Of a stretch of 5,289 bases of DNA, positions 1-5,289 are shown piece after piece (within the stretch, counting starts at the first letter, position 1; every line of letters starts with the position of its first letter). This stretch comes from DAIOEK01 sp036746315 (GTDB lineage Bacteria; Chloroflexota; Anaerolineae; Anaerolineales; Anaerolineaceae). The stretch is from positions 1 through 5,289 of the forward strand of contig DAIOEK010000078.1 in NCBI GenBank assembly GCA_036746315.1, in the 5' to 3' direction. A model generated the notes under the pieces. The model did no database searches, had not been told where the DNA came from, and was given only the letters and a program-made list of their open reading frames with translations. A program made the translations under genes and the position numbers.

Positions 1-744
1 AAAGAAATGTGTTTTATGAACGAATTGCAAGTTATGGTTTTTCTGGCTGCTTTGAAAGACCATCCTCATGAAGCACTTTATGATTTGGCAGTCAAAGCTG
101 GCCCACGCGAAGGAGAATTACTCGGCCTGAAATGGGATGATATTGATTTCTTTCGGGGAACGATTGCTTTTAGAAGACAAGCAAAAAGGGTTAAAGGTAA
201 GGGAATTCAACTTCGGCCGTTAAAAACGAAGGCTAGCAAAAGGACCATTCACATTGGCTCAAACACATTGAATCTTTTCGCAAAACATAAAGCCAATCAA
301 GAAATTGAAAAAACAAAAATGGGTGGTTCTTGGCAGGAAAATGGATTGGTATTTCCAACTTCCGTTGGAACATTGTATGACCAAAGCAATTTGGTGGCCG
401 AGTTTAAAATGGTCCTTGAATTGGCTGGATTACCCGAAATTCGTTTTCACGATCTTCGACATACAGCTGCTTCGATCATGATTAAAAATGGGATTGATAT
501 TGTAACTGTGAGCCGTACACTGGGCCATTCAAGACCTTCTACAACATTAGACATATATAGTCACCTCATGCCCGGAATCCAATCAGAAGCAGCCCAACTT
601 ATTGATGATGCTCTTACACCGACACCTATCAATGGATTTGACCTTAAGGAAATGGGAATCGCCATTCTGGCAGAAAAAGAATTAAAACAAAGCCTAACTT
701 GGGCTCGAAAGCATAAGCTAGAAATCTTAAAGAAAAAACCCTGA
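1..744 (+). CDS. Phage-type tyrosine recombinase/integrase, C-terminal catalytic domain (5' partial)
   Basis: This is a site-specific recombinase that cuts and rejoins DNA through a phosphotyrosine link, and it probably serves insertion and excision of an integrative element. Counting from the Met at base 7, the full catalytic set is visible: Arg34 in GPREGELLGL, the beta-hairpin lysine region (Lys73/Lys75 in LKTKASKRT), His148 and Arg151 in HDLRH, His174 in LGHS, and Tyr184 in LDIYSHL. The frame is open from base 1. The N-terminal arm-binding and SAM-like core-binding domains are missing, so the Met at 7 is unlikely to be the true start and the gene continues left of the window. Full-length relatives are usually about 350-400 residues. 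The Lys-rich C-terminus ends at a TGA just before a hairpin. Base composition is AT-rich (22 of 60 bases are G or C at 241-300) compared with the right-hand genes, which fits acquired DNA. The family call is firm; the target site is inferred from the adjacent tRNA fragment. Confidence 0.95.
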   Translation, partial: KEMCFMNELQVMVFLAALKDHPHEALYDLAVKAGPREGELLGLKWDDIDFFRGTIAFRRQAKRVKGKGIQLRPLKTKASKRTIHIGSNTLNLFAKHKANQEIEKTKMGGSWQENGLVFPTSVGTLYDQSNLVAEFKMVLELAGLPEIRFHDLRHTAASIMIKNGIDIVTVSRTLGHSRPSTTLDIYSHLMPGIQSEAAQLIDDALTPTPINGFDLKEMGIAILAEKELKQSLTWARKHKLEILKKKP

Positions 745-750
745 TTTAAA

Positions 751-770
751 ATTGCACGAAATTGCACGAG
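751..770. repeat. Tandem direct repeat ATTGCACGA(A/G)
   Basis: Two adjacent 10-base units differ only in the last base. They lie 6 bases after the integrase stop codon and before the hairpin. Short direct repeats beside an integrase and an attachment core can be arm-type binding sites for the recombinase. That role is inference, since only two copies are visible here. Confidence 0.5.
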
Positions 771-776
771 TTTGAA

Positions 777-801
777 AAGGGCCCCTCGAAGAGGGGCCCT
801 T
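777..801. terminator. Strong GC hairpin after the integrase, probable terminator
   Basis: A perfect 11-bp stem (AAGGGCCCCTC paired with GAGGGGCCCTT) encloses a GAA loop. It lies 32 bases after the integrase stop. The plus strand has no real T-run after the stem beyond the two stem Ts. The minus strand continues TTTTC after the stem, so the hairpin may work at least as well for transcription coming from the right. It is probably a bidirectional terminator or transcript end, though it is not a textbook intrinsic terminator in the plus direction. Confidence 0.65.
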
Positions 802-843
802 AGCGCCATATATGGTGGTCTTTACCTTCATTCCTAGTACATT

Positions 844-893
844 TGGCGCCCCCGGCGCGGCTCGAACGCGCAACCTACTGATTCGAAGCCTGT
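844..893 (-). pseudogene. tRNA-Arg(UCG) 3' fragment, att-site-like
   Basis: Read on the minus strand, these 50 bases match tRNA positions 27 to 76. They comprise an anticodon arm with loop CTTCGAA (anticodon TCG at 884-886), a 5-base variable loop AGGTT, and a perfect 5-bp T-stem GCGCG/CGCGC around the loop TTCGAGC. They end with the acceptor 3' strand CGGGGGC, discriminator G and encoded CCA. The anticodon stem has an A-A mismatch and a G-T pair. No D-arm and no acceptor 5' strand (GCCCCCG expected) can be found at 894-960, so this cannot fold into a functional tRNA. A tRNA 3' segment next to an integrase is the classic remnant or core of an attachment site. The tRNA identity is well supported; the att role is inferred. 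Confidence 0.8.
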
Positions 894-1008
894 AGTATTT
901 GCCGCCAACATAAATTCCGGTTCTTCCTGCAATTTATCTCAAATGGCGTAATTGTTGCATGGTAGGGGGAATGATGGAATCTGCTGGTTTGCAGATTCAG
1001 GAGGTTGA
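894..1008. other. Leader/intergenic region upstream of the lipoprotein gene
   Basis: No coding signal is visible here. The stretch is AT-richer than the gene that follows and should carry that gene's promoter. I could not find a pair of -35 and -10 boxes close enough to consensus to place it. The last part holds the hairpin and the Shine-Dalgarno sequence listed separately. Confidence 0.4.
977..1004 (+). promoter_or_regulatory. Hairpin abutting the Shine-Dalgarno of the lipoprotein gene
   Basis: A perfect inverted repeat, GAATCTGC at 977-984 and GCAGATTC at 991-998 with a 6-base loop, ends directly against AGGAGG at 999-1004. The SD is a full consensus, but only 4 bases separate it from the ATG at 1009. 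In RNA the stem could stack next to the ribosome site and tune initiation or mRNA stability. In DNA it could be a dyad operator. There is no T-run, so it is not a terminator. The SD fixes the lipoprotein start. Confidence 0.55.
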
Positions 1009-1947
1009 ATGAAAATACGGCAACTAAAAACGATATTTGTTTTGTTGCTGGCAGGCACATTGGTGATGGCTTGCAATCTGCCATTTATGGCGACGCCCAC
1101 CCCGTTTGTATTCCCGACAGTGGACCAGACCATGACAGCCTTGTTTCAACCCACTGCCACAGAGGCGCCAACCAGCACCCCTGAAACGGTGATCATTGAA
1201 ACGGTTGCACCGACTGCCACAACAGAACCCACCGCCGAGCCGACCGATATGCCGACCATGACGGCTTCGCCCATCCCGCCCACACCCATTCCGCCGACCC
1301 ATCGCTCCGGTCCGCAAACGGAGGCGCTGTATGTCAAACATCAGCCGCAAATGGATGGCGGTTGGGGAGATTGGGATGCGGACGAGTATTCCGCCAATTC
1401 GGTGGTATACGGCTGGGATGACTGGAAGGACTCCGATGATCTTTCCTCCTCATACAAGGTCGAGTGGGATGAAGATTACCTGTATATTGCCTGGAAGGTG
1501 ACTGACGATAAGTATGTACAGGAATCAAAACATGCCGACCTTTACCTGGGCGACAGCGTGGAAGTGCTGATCGATACCGATGTGCAATATGACTACTGGC
1601 AGCGCTGGTTGGATTGGGATGATTATCAGATCGGCTTCTCGCCGGGCAGGAACGAAGTGGGCGAAAACATGGAAGCCTATCTCTGGTTCCCGACCAACAA
1701 GACGGGCACCCTGTCCAAGGCCATTTATGGTGTAAAAGAGCTTTCCAATGGATATCGGGTGACCCTCGGCATACCGTGGAAGACCCTGGGGGTGAAACCC
1801 TATACCGGTATGCGCCTTGGCTTTGCCGCATCCGTATCGGATGACGATTCAAAGAAGGGCGGTGAACAGCAATCCATGGTGTCCAGCACCAGTAAGCGCA
1901 TCCTGACCGATCCGACCACCTGGGGTGACCTGATCCTTGTAAAATGA
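1009..1947 (+). CDS. Surface lipoprotein with a CBM9-like carbohydrate-binding domain
   Basis: This is an exported, lipid-anchored protein of 312 residues. Residues 1-22 are a lipoprotein signal: Lys/Arg at the start, a hydrophobic stretch, and the lipobox VMAC with Cys22 as the lipidated residue. Residues 24-105 form a Thr/Pro/Ala/Glu linker of low complexity, typical of Chloroflexota surface proteins. Residues about 106-312 resemble the family 9 carbohydrate-binding / DOMON-like fold: YLYIAWKVTDD (157-167), LGDSVEVLIDTD (180-191), an aromatic patch YDYWQRWLDW (194-203), GYRVTLGIPWKTLG (248-261) and the closing DPTTWGDLIL (301-310). No catalytic domain is attached, so the likely role is binding a glycan at the cell surface; the ligand is unknown. 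A strong SD sits 4 bases upstream of the start. The gene stands alone, with the tRNA fragment before it and a terminator after it. The family call rests on motifs only. Confidence 0.85.
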   Translation: MKIRQLKTIFVLLLAGTLVMACNLPFMATPTPFVFPTVDQTMTALFQPTATEAPTSTPETVIIETVAPTATTEPTAEPTDMPTMTASPIPPTPIPPTHRSGPQTEALYVKHQPQMDGGWGDWDADEYSANSVVYGWDDWKDSDDLSSSYKVEWDEDYLYIAWKVTDDKYVQESKHADLYLGDSVEVLIDTDVQYDYWQRWLDWDDYQIGFSPGRNEVGENMEAYLWFPTNKTGTLSKAIYGVKELSNGYRVTLGIPWKTLGVKPYTGMRLGFAASVSDDDSKKGGEQQSMVSSTSKRILTDPTTWGDLILVK

Positions 1948-1961
1948 ACCCCGGCTAATTC

Positions 1962-1995
1962 AAACGCCCTCTCGCAATTTGGAGAGGGCGTTTTT
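1962..1995. terminator. Rho-independent terminator, shared by convergent genes
   Basis: A 9-bp GC-rich stem (CGCCCTCTC / GAGAGGGCG) is extended by three A-T pairs, has an 8-base loop and is followed by TTTTT on the plus strand. It begins 14 bases after the lipoprotein stop. The minus-strand operon ends at 2002, and on that strand the stem is followed by TTTG. It therefore probably ends transcription from both sides, best from the plus strand. Confidence 0.9.
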
Positions 1996-2001
1996 GTGTG
2001 C

Positions 2002-2829
2002 CTAGAAAAGGATGGAAGCCAGTTCGCTTCGGTATGCCCGCGTATCCGGGTCTTCGTCCCCCAGTATGTAAAGCATGGCAAGGATCAACTGGCGCACCAA
2101 TCCCCCCTTGAAATTTTTCTGCTGGCGTAGAATATCCAGCAGCCCGTCGATGGCAGCCGGGAAGTTCCCCCGTTTTGCCAGCCGGATGCTGTTCCACATT
2201 GCCGCTTCGAGTGGAGTTTCACTATCGGTCTGCTCGTCTGCCGCATGGAATACTTCCGCCAGCGGGATGAGCATCTGGGCATTGGCGTAATCGTGGCTGG
2301 CAGGAAAACGCCTCAATATTTGCAGGCTTTCCCCGGTTTTGGCTTGCGCCAGTTGGCAGCGTGCCAGTCCGATCAGTGCCGGCGCCATTCCGGCATCCAT
2401 TTGCAGGGCTTCCCGGTATACGGTTTCCGCTTCCTGCCATTTCTTTTCCGCCGACAGGCTGCTGCCCTTCTCCAGGAGCAGATCAGCCGGAGAAGGTGCG
2501 ATCGTGTGTAAGAACTCCCGGATCTTGATTTCTGGCTGTGCGCCGCTGAATTCCCCTACCACCTGTCCCTTCATGAAAACCTTCACGGCGGGTATGGAGC
2601 GGATCCCGTATCGAATGGAGATGTTCTTGTTGTAGTCCACATCCAGTTTGGCAAGCCGAAAACTTCCCTGTCCCTCTTTCGCCAGCTTCTCCAAAATGGG
2701 ACCAAGGATCTTGCAGGGTGCACACCACTCTGCCCAAAAATCGACCAGAACGGGCACATTCTGAGAATAGATCAGAACCTCCTGCTCGAAGTCGTTCTCA
2801 TTTACGGTGATGATATTTTCGGATGTCAT
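2002..2829 (-). CDS. Thioredoxin-TPR fusion, CnoX/YbbN-type chaperedoxin
   Basis: The protein joins a thioredoxin domain to a helical TPR-like tail, as in CnoX (YbbN), which holds unfolded proteins and protects them from over-oxidation before passing them to chaperones. Counting from the upstream ATG at 2844, the active site WCAPCK has Cys41 and Cys44, and the cis-proline loop SIP has Pro85. Residues about 116-280 are helical, ending in the family-typical segment around NFKGGLVRQLILAML, then LGDEDPDTRAYRSELASILF. The length is close to that of E. coli CnoX (about 284). Two starts are possible. The ATG at 2829 has GGAG 9 bases upstream (2839-2842) and is preferred; the ATG at 2844, adding five residues, has no nearby SD. 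It is the last gene of the minus-strand cluster, before the shared terminator. A two-cysteine site implies possible redox activity, unlike E. coli YbbN, whose site lacks the first cysteine. Confidence 0.92.
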   Translation of the reverse strand: MTSENIITVNENDFEQEVLIYSQNVPVLVDFWAEWCAPCKILGPILEKLAKEGQGSFRLAKLDVDYNKNISIRYGIRSIPAVKVFMKGQVVGEFSGAQPEIKIREFLHTIAPSPADLLLEKGSSLSAEKKWQEAETVYREALQMDAGMAPALIGLARCQLAQAKTGESLQILRRFPASHDYANAQMLIPLAEVFHAADEQTDSETPLEAAMWNSIRLAKRGNFPAAIDGLLDILRQQKNFKGGLVRQLILAMLYILGDEDPDTRAYRSELASILF

Positions 2830-2865
2830 AGTCACCGTCTCCATCCAGACCGGTTAAATAATTTT

Positions 2866-2879
2866 ACTCCATCTGGAGT
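2866..2879. repeat. Short inverted repeat between the hypothetical gene and the chaperedoxin gene
   Basis: ACTCCA and TGGAGT form a 6-bp dyad around TC. It lies 4 bases past the stop codon of the upstream gene (minus strand) and 36 bases before the preferred chaperedoxin start. On the minus strand it is followed by AAAATTATTT, not a T-run, so it is at most a weak terminator, an RNA-processing stem or an operator. Nothing else supports a role. Confidence 0.3.
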
Positions 2880-2882
2880 GGT

Positions 2883-3305
2883 TTATTCTTCATCCGAGGC
2901 GGGGGCGCTGGGTTGGATCACATCCACAACCTCGCCGTGGTGGTTGATTACCACCTTGAAGCCCATCATCCCCAGGTAGGCGCGCCCTTCTTCGGGGATG
3001 CCGCTTTGGAGCATCATTTCGAATTGTTGATGAATATTTTTCAGTTGATTGTTGATGATCGCCCGGGTGAAGATGTCGTCCTGTCCGAGCATTTTGGCGG
3101 TTTGGTCGGAGAGCAGGTCTTCTTTGCCTTCGATCTGTGAACTCATGTGATCCAAAACCTGCCGGTCTACATCTTCTGCCGGAATGTGCCGCTTAAATCC
3201 TGCATCATCCACCACGTAGAAAGACTCATCCCCGATCCGGGCAGTATCCACTGCGTGGTTGTCTTCATCGATTACCAAACCTTTAAATAATGGTTCTGTA
3301 GTCAT
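2883..3305 (-). CDS. Conserved-looking acidic protein of unknown function (140 aa)
   Basis: I do not recognise this family. The protein is small and acidic, with no signal peptide, no membrane segment and no cysteine, so it should be cytoplasmic. The first 45 residues (FKGLVIDEDNHAVDTARIGD, then ESFYVVDDAGFKRHIPAEDVD) look like short beta strands and turns, as in a small beta-barrel. Residues about 46-107 look helical (DRQVLDHMSSQ, NNQLKNIHQQFEMMLQSG). The last third has two more strands (GFKVVINHHGEVVDVIQP) and an acidic tail. The start is supported by AGGG at 3313-3316, 7 bases upstream of the ATG. It lies 38 bases after the L,D-transpeptidase and 53 bases before the chaperedoxin, so it is probably co-transcribed with both. 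Its place between them hints at a role in envelope upkeep or protein quality control, but nothing in the sequence shows this. Confidence 0.85.
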   Translation of the reverse strand: MTTEPLFKGLVIDEDNHAVDTARIGDESFYVVDDAGFKRHIPAEDVDRQVLDHMSSQIEGKEDLLSDQTAKMLGQDDIFTRAIINNQLKNIHQQFEMMLQSGIPEEGRAYLGMMGFKVVINHHGEVVDVIQPSAPASDEE

Positions 3306-3343
3306 TATCTAACCCTGTATTGTTTGCTGAATTGTATCAAGTT

Positions 3344-4501
3344 TTAGTAATGGATGTGTACCAATGTACCCACTTCAGCGAAATTATACAGCCAGGCGGC
3401 ATTGCTCGTTTCCAGGTTGATGCAGCCGTGGCTCATGGGTGTGCCAAAATTATTATGCCAGTAAGTACCGTGCAGCCCGTATCCATCTTTGAAATACATG
3501 ACATACGGAACGTCTTTCAAATAGTATCCCGGTCCCGCCATGTCAGCATAACGATATTTTACATAAATATGGTAGGAGCCGGTAATGGTCGGATATCGTG
3601 CAATTCCTGTGGATACCAGAAAGGTATCGATCAAATCCTCACCCCGGTAGGCAGCCAAGGTCTGCGAGCTGAGGTCGACATCGATCCAATCCTCCCGCTT
3701 TCCCACATCGGGGAAGGTACCGGCTTCATACCAGTACTTATAGGCTTCTTCCGGCGTGCTGGTGGGCAGCGGAGTGGGGGTATCTGTGGGTGTGGCAGTG
3801 GCGGTCGGTGTCGGAGTGGGCGTGGGGGTGGCGGTGGGTGTGGGTGTCGGAGTGGGCGTGCGGGTGGGCTTGATGATCTCGCCCTGGTAAGAATGCGCGT
3901 CGCTTTCACTGCCATATGCCTTGACCAGCGCAGTATATCCGAAGCCGATGCCGACCGCTGCACAGAGAAGAACGCCCAAAATAATGATGGGCAGCCATGA
4001 GAACTGCTTTGAATAGAGCTTCTTCTCCTCCAACTTCCAAGGGGATGGAGTTTCTTCCACCATCTGGGGCGTTTCGATATAGTAACTGGAGGGCGGCTTC
4101 TGCACCTTGGGCGCCAGTGGCGTAATGGCGGCGCCCTGCGGGGGATAAGGCGGGGATTTTTTGCCCTGTTGGAATGATGAAGCACCCGATTGGGCAATGG
4201 GAATTGCCGACGGGATCGGTATGGCGTCATCGCCCAGGGGTACCTCCACTTCCTCCAGCACCTGTTGCAGTTGTGCCTGTGCTTTGCGGTTGTCGGGGTT
4301 AATTTGCAGGACTTTCTTCAGGTAGACGATGGCTGCCTGGGGGGATGAAACCGCCGCCAGCAACAGCCAGCAGTCTTCGTTGTTGGGGTCGAGTTCCGCC
4401 GCCTGGCGTGCAAGCAAACGCGCCTGGTCCGTCTGGTTGGCGGATAGGGCAGCATTTGCTTGCTGAAGCAGACTGGATACGTTTCCGGGATGATCGCTCA
4501 T
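3344..4501 (-). CDS. Membrane L,D-transpeptidase (YkuD) with N-terminal cytoplasmic TPR segment
   Basis: The C-terminal domain (about 270-385) is a YkuD-type L,D-transpeptidase, which forms 3-3 crosslinks in peptidoglycan or attaches proteins to it through a catalytic cysteine. The motif is clear: His344 in LHGTYWH, then SHGCIN with His358 and Cys360. Upstream, in order, are a TPR-like helical segment (9-85, with AAELDPNNEDCW and VLQINPDNRKA), a Pro/Ser-rich linker (92-165), one membrane helix (about 169-193, WLPIIILGVLLCAAVGIG) and a Thr-Pro linker (212-250). This topology puts the TPR in the cytoplasm and the enzyme outside. Its ATG overlaps the amidase stop as ATGA (4498-4501) and lacks a clear SD, so translation is probably coupled to the amidase. 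The domain call is firm; crosslinking as its role is inferred from the family. The TPR could bind a cytoplasmic partner. Confidence 0.94.
   Translation of the reverse strand: MSDHPGNVSSLLQQANAALSANQTDQARLLARQAAELDPNNEDCWLLLAAVSSPQAAIVYLKKVLQINPDNRKAQAQLQQVLEEVEVPLGDDAIPIPSAIPIAQSGASSFQQGKKSPPYPPQGAAITPLAPKVQKPPSSYYIETPQMVEETPSPWKLEEKKLYSKQFSWLPIIILGVLLCAAVGIGFGYTALVKAYGSESDAHSYQGEIIKPTRTPTPTPTPTATPTPTPTPTATATPTDTPTPLPTSTPEEAYKYWYEAGTFPDVGKREDWIDVDLSSQTLAAYRGEDLIDTFLVSTGIARYPTITGSYHIYVKYRYADMAGPGYYLKDVPYVMYFKDGYGLHGTYWHNNFGTPMSHGCINLETSNAAWLYNFAEVGTLVHIHY
3764..3867 (-). repeat. Low-complexity DNA coding the Thr-Pro linker
   Basis: The linker is coded by GTG/GGC-rich degenerate repeats on the plus strand. 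An 18-base unit, GGTGTCGGAGTGGGCGTG, occurs identically at 3807-3824 and 3843-3860, 36 bases apart. In-frame slippage or recombination between the copies would change linker length by 12 residues without breaking the frame. Confidence 0.8.
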
Positions 4502-5289
4502 GGTTGGGTCACTGGTGTTTCAGTGGGCATGTTGGGTTCGTTCCCCAGGTAACAGAAAATGCCGTTGGCGATGCCCTGTGCAACCAGGTCTGCCTGTTTG
4601 GTCAGCATTTCTTTGTCCAGGTTGAGATATCCGGGTTCCATCACCAGTGTGGGGGTATCGGTGTGAACCTCATCGAACGGATGATATTTGGTCATGTCGT
4701 CCGTGGTGTAATTCTGGTACTTCATACCGGTCGTTTCCTCATACTTGCTGATGATGCAGGAGGATAATCGGTCGAGCTTGGTTTCCTGTGTGGTGGAATA
4801 GAGCGAGGGGGCAAGTTTGAAACCGGTGGCGCTGTCATCGATGTACTCACAGGTATCGGTATGGATCGACAGAAGCAGCAATCCGCGGTATTGCCTCAGG
4901 TCCGGGTCGAATTCCGTCATAGTGTCGACGCTGAAACCTCTGTCCACCAGCTTCTGCCGCACGAGCGTGACAATGGCTTGATTGACATCCACCTCACGCG
5001 TGCCGTCCGGACAGACGAAACCCGGGTTGTCTTCCCCTGAGTGCCCGGCTACCAGCCCGATATGCGGAGATGCGTACGGAACCTTGGTGGGCAGGTTTTT
5101 CAGGTTGGGGTTTTCCTGCACGTTCATGGCTTTTGACAGGCTCTCCGCCAGCCGGTTGGTGAATAGGCTGGCCGGCGTCCAGATGGTGAACAATGTCGCC
5201 ACGATGATGGCTACACTGACAGTGGTGCCCAGCGATGCCCAAAAATTAAACTTGGGCAGACGTGCGCCTGAAATGGGAGGTTTCTTTGC
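4498..5289 (-). CDS. Membrane-anchored N-acetylmuramoyl-L-alanine amidase, Amidase_3 type (5' partial)
   Basis: This is a zinc amidase that cuts the bond between MurNAc and the L-Ala of the stem peptide. All expected active-site residues are present: His in VAGHSG (codon 5041-5043), Glu in TREVD (4993-4995) and His in LLSIHTD (4861-4863) as zinc ligands, and Glu in LVMEPGYLN (4636-4638) as the catalytic base. A start at the GTG of 5202 would cut into a membrane helix. The frame stays open to the window edge and adds KKPPISGARLPKFNFW, then ASLGTTVSVAIIVATLFTIW, which reads as a basic cytoplasmic tail followed by one membrane segment. The true start therefore lies beyond 5289, and the enzyme should face outward on a membrane anchor. 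The stop overlaps the L,D-transpeptidase start by ATGA. The C-terminal tail after the domain is short and Thr/Pro-rich. The family is well supported, though the spacing of motifs is divergent from the best-known AmiC/CwlV members. Confidence 0.88.
   Translation of the reverse strand, partial: AKKPPISGARLPKFNFWASLGTTVSVAIIVATLFTIWTPASLFTNRLAESLSKAMNVQENPNLKNLPTKVPYASPHIGLVAGHSGEDNPGFVCPDGTREVDVNQAIVTLVRQKLVDRGFSVDTMTEFDPDLRQYRGLLLLSIHTDTCEYIDDSATGFKLAPSLYSTTQETKLDRLSSCIISKYEETTGMKYQNYTTDDMTKYHPFDEVHTDTPTLVMEPGYLNLDKEMLTKQADLVAQGIANGIFCYLGNEPNMPTETPVTQP

Noticed and set aside
806..815. Palindrome CCATATATGG as an operator
   Set aside because: It is only 10 bases, is a single copy, and has no nearby gene start in a fitting position.
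844..960. A complete or intron-split tRNA-Arg gene
   Set aside because: No D-arm motif and no GCCCCCG acceptor strand are seen on the minus strand up to 960; an intron would need a 5' half further right, where the lipoprotein gene begins.
928..960. Imperfect dyad TGCAATT...AATTGTTGCA as a promoter or operator
   Set aside because: The arms are short, 15 bases apart, and in AT-rich sequence where chance matches are common; no good -35/-10 pair accompanies it.
1024..1350. Minus-strand open frame opposite the lipoprotein
   Set aside because: It is low-complexity Arg/Gly-rich sequence, a shadow of the Thr/Pro linker codons, with no SD and no domain.
3306..3343. Internal promoter (TACAAT on the minus strand) before the 140-residue gene
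   Set aside because: The -10-like box has no matching -35 at 16-18 bases, and the short gap fits an operon.
3764..3867. CRISPR-like or tandem-repeat array
   Set aside because: The repeats are in-frame codons for a Thr-Pro linker, without unique spacers.
3320..4000. Plus-strand open frame opposite the L,D-transpeptidase
   Set aside because: Its Gly/Arg-rich stretch is the reverse of the Thr-Pro linker; the minus-strand frame holds an intact YkuD motif and membrane helix.

Overview
The window looks like a bacterial chromosome fragment, most likely from Chloroflexota (Anaerolineae-like). This is inferred from the long Thr-Pro linkers in two exported proteins, the TPR-plus-YkuD fusion and the CBM9-type lipoprotein. 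It is a judgement from style, not a marker-gene assignment. I see no clearly new defence, mobile or RNA system; the notable parts are an integrase/tRNA-fragment junction and a compact cell-envelope gene cluster.

Left part (1-893): the C-terminal, catalytic part of a phage-type tyrosine recombinase runs in from the left edge. It is AT-rich compared with the rest. It is followed by a tandem 9-base repeat and a strong GC hairpin. Next comes the 3' portion of a tRNA-Arg(UCG) gene on the minus strand, running from the anticodon arm to an encoded CCA end. Its 5' half is missing. This is the layout of an integration (att) site of a tRNA-targeting element.

Middle (894-1995): a short leader with a perfect hairpin abutting the Shine-Dalgarno sequence, then a plus-strand lipoprotein made of a lipobox, a Thr/Pro linker and a CBM9-like domain. 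A rho-independent terminator follows and is shared with the convergent genes on the other side.

Right part (2002-5289, minus strand): four co-directional genes, read from right to left. They are a membrane-anchored N-acetylmuramoyl-L-alanine amidase (5' end outside the window), an L,D-transpeptidase with a cytoplasmic TPR segment, a 140-residue acidic protein of unknown function, and a CnoX/YbbN-type thioredoxin-TPR protein. The first two overlap by ATGA and the other gaps are below 60 bases, so they are probably one operon. An amidase and an L,D-transpeptidase together imply peptidoglycan remodelling. The chaperedoxin at the end suggests a link to oxidative stress or protein quality control, but that link is inference. 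The operon promoter lies outside the window.
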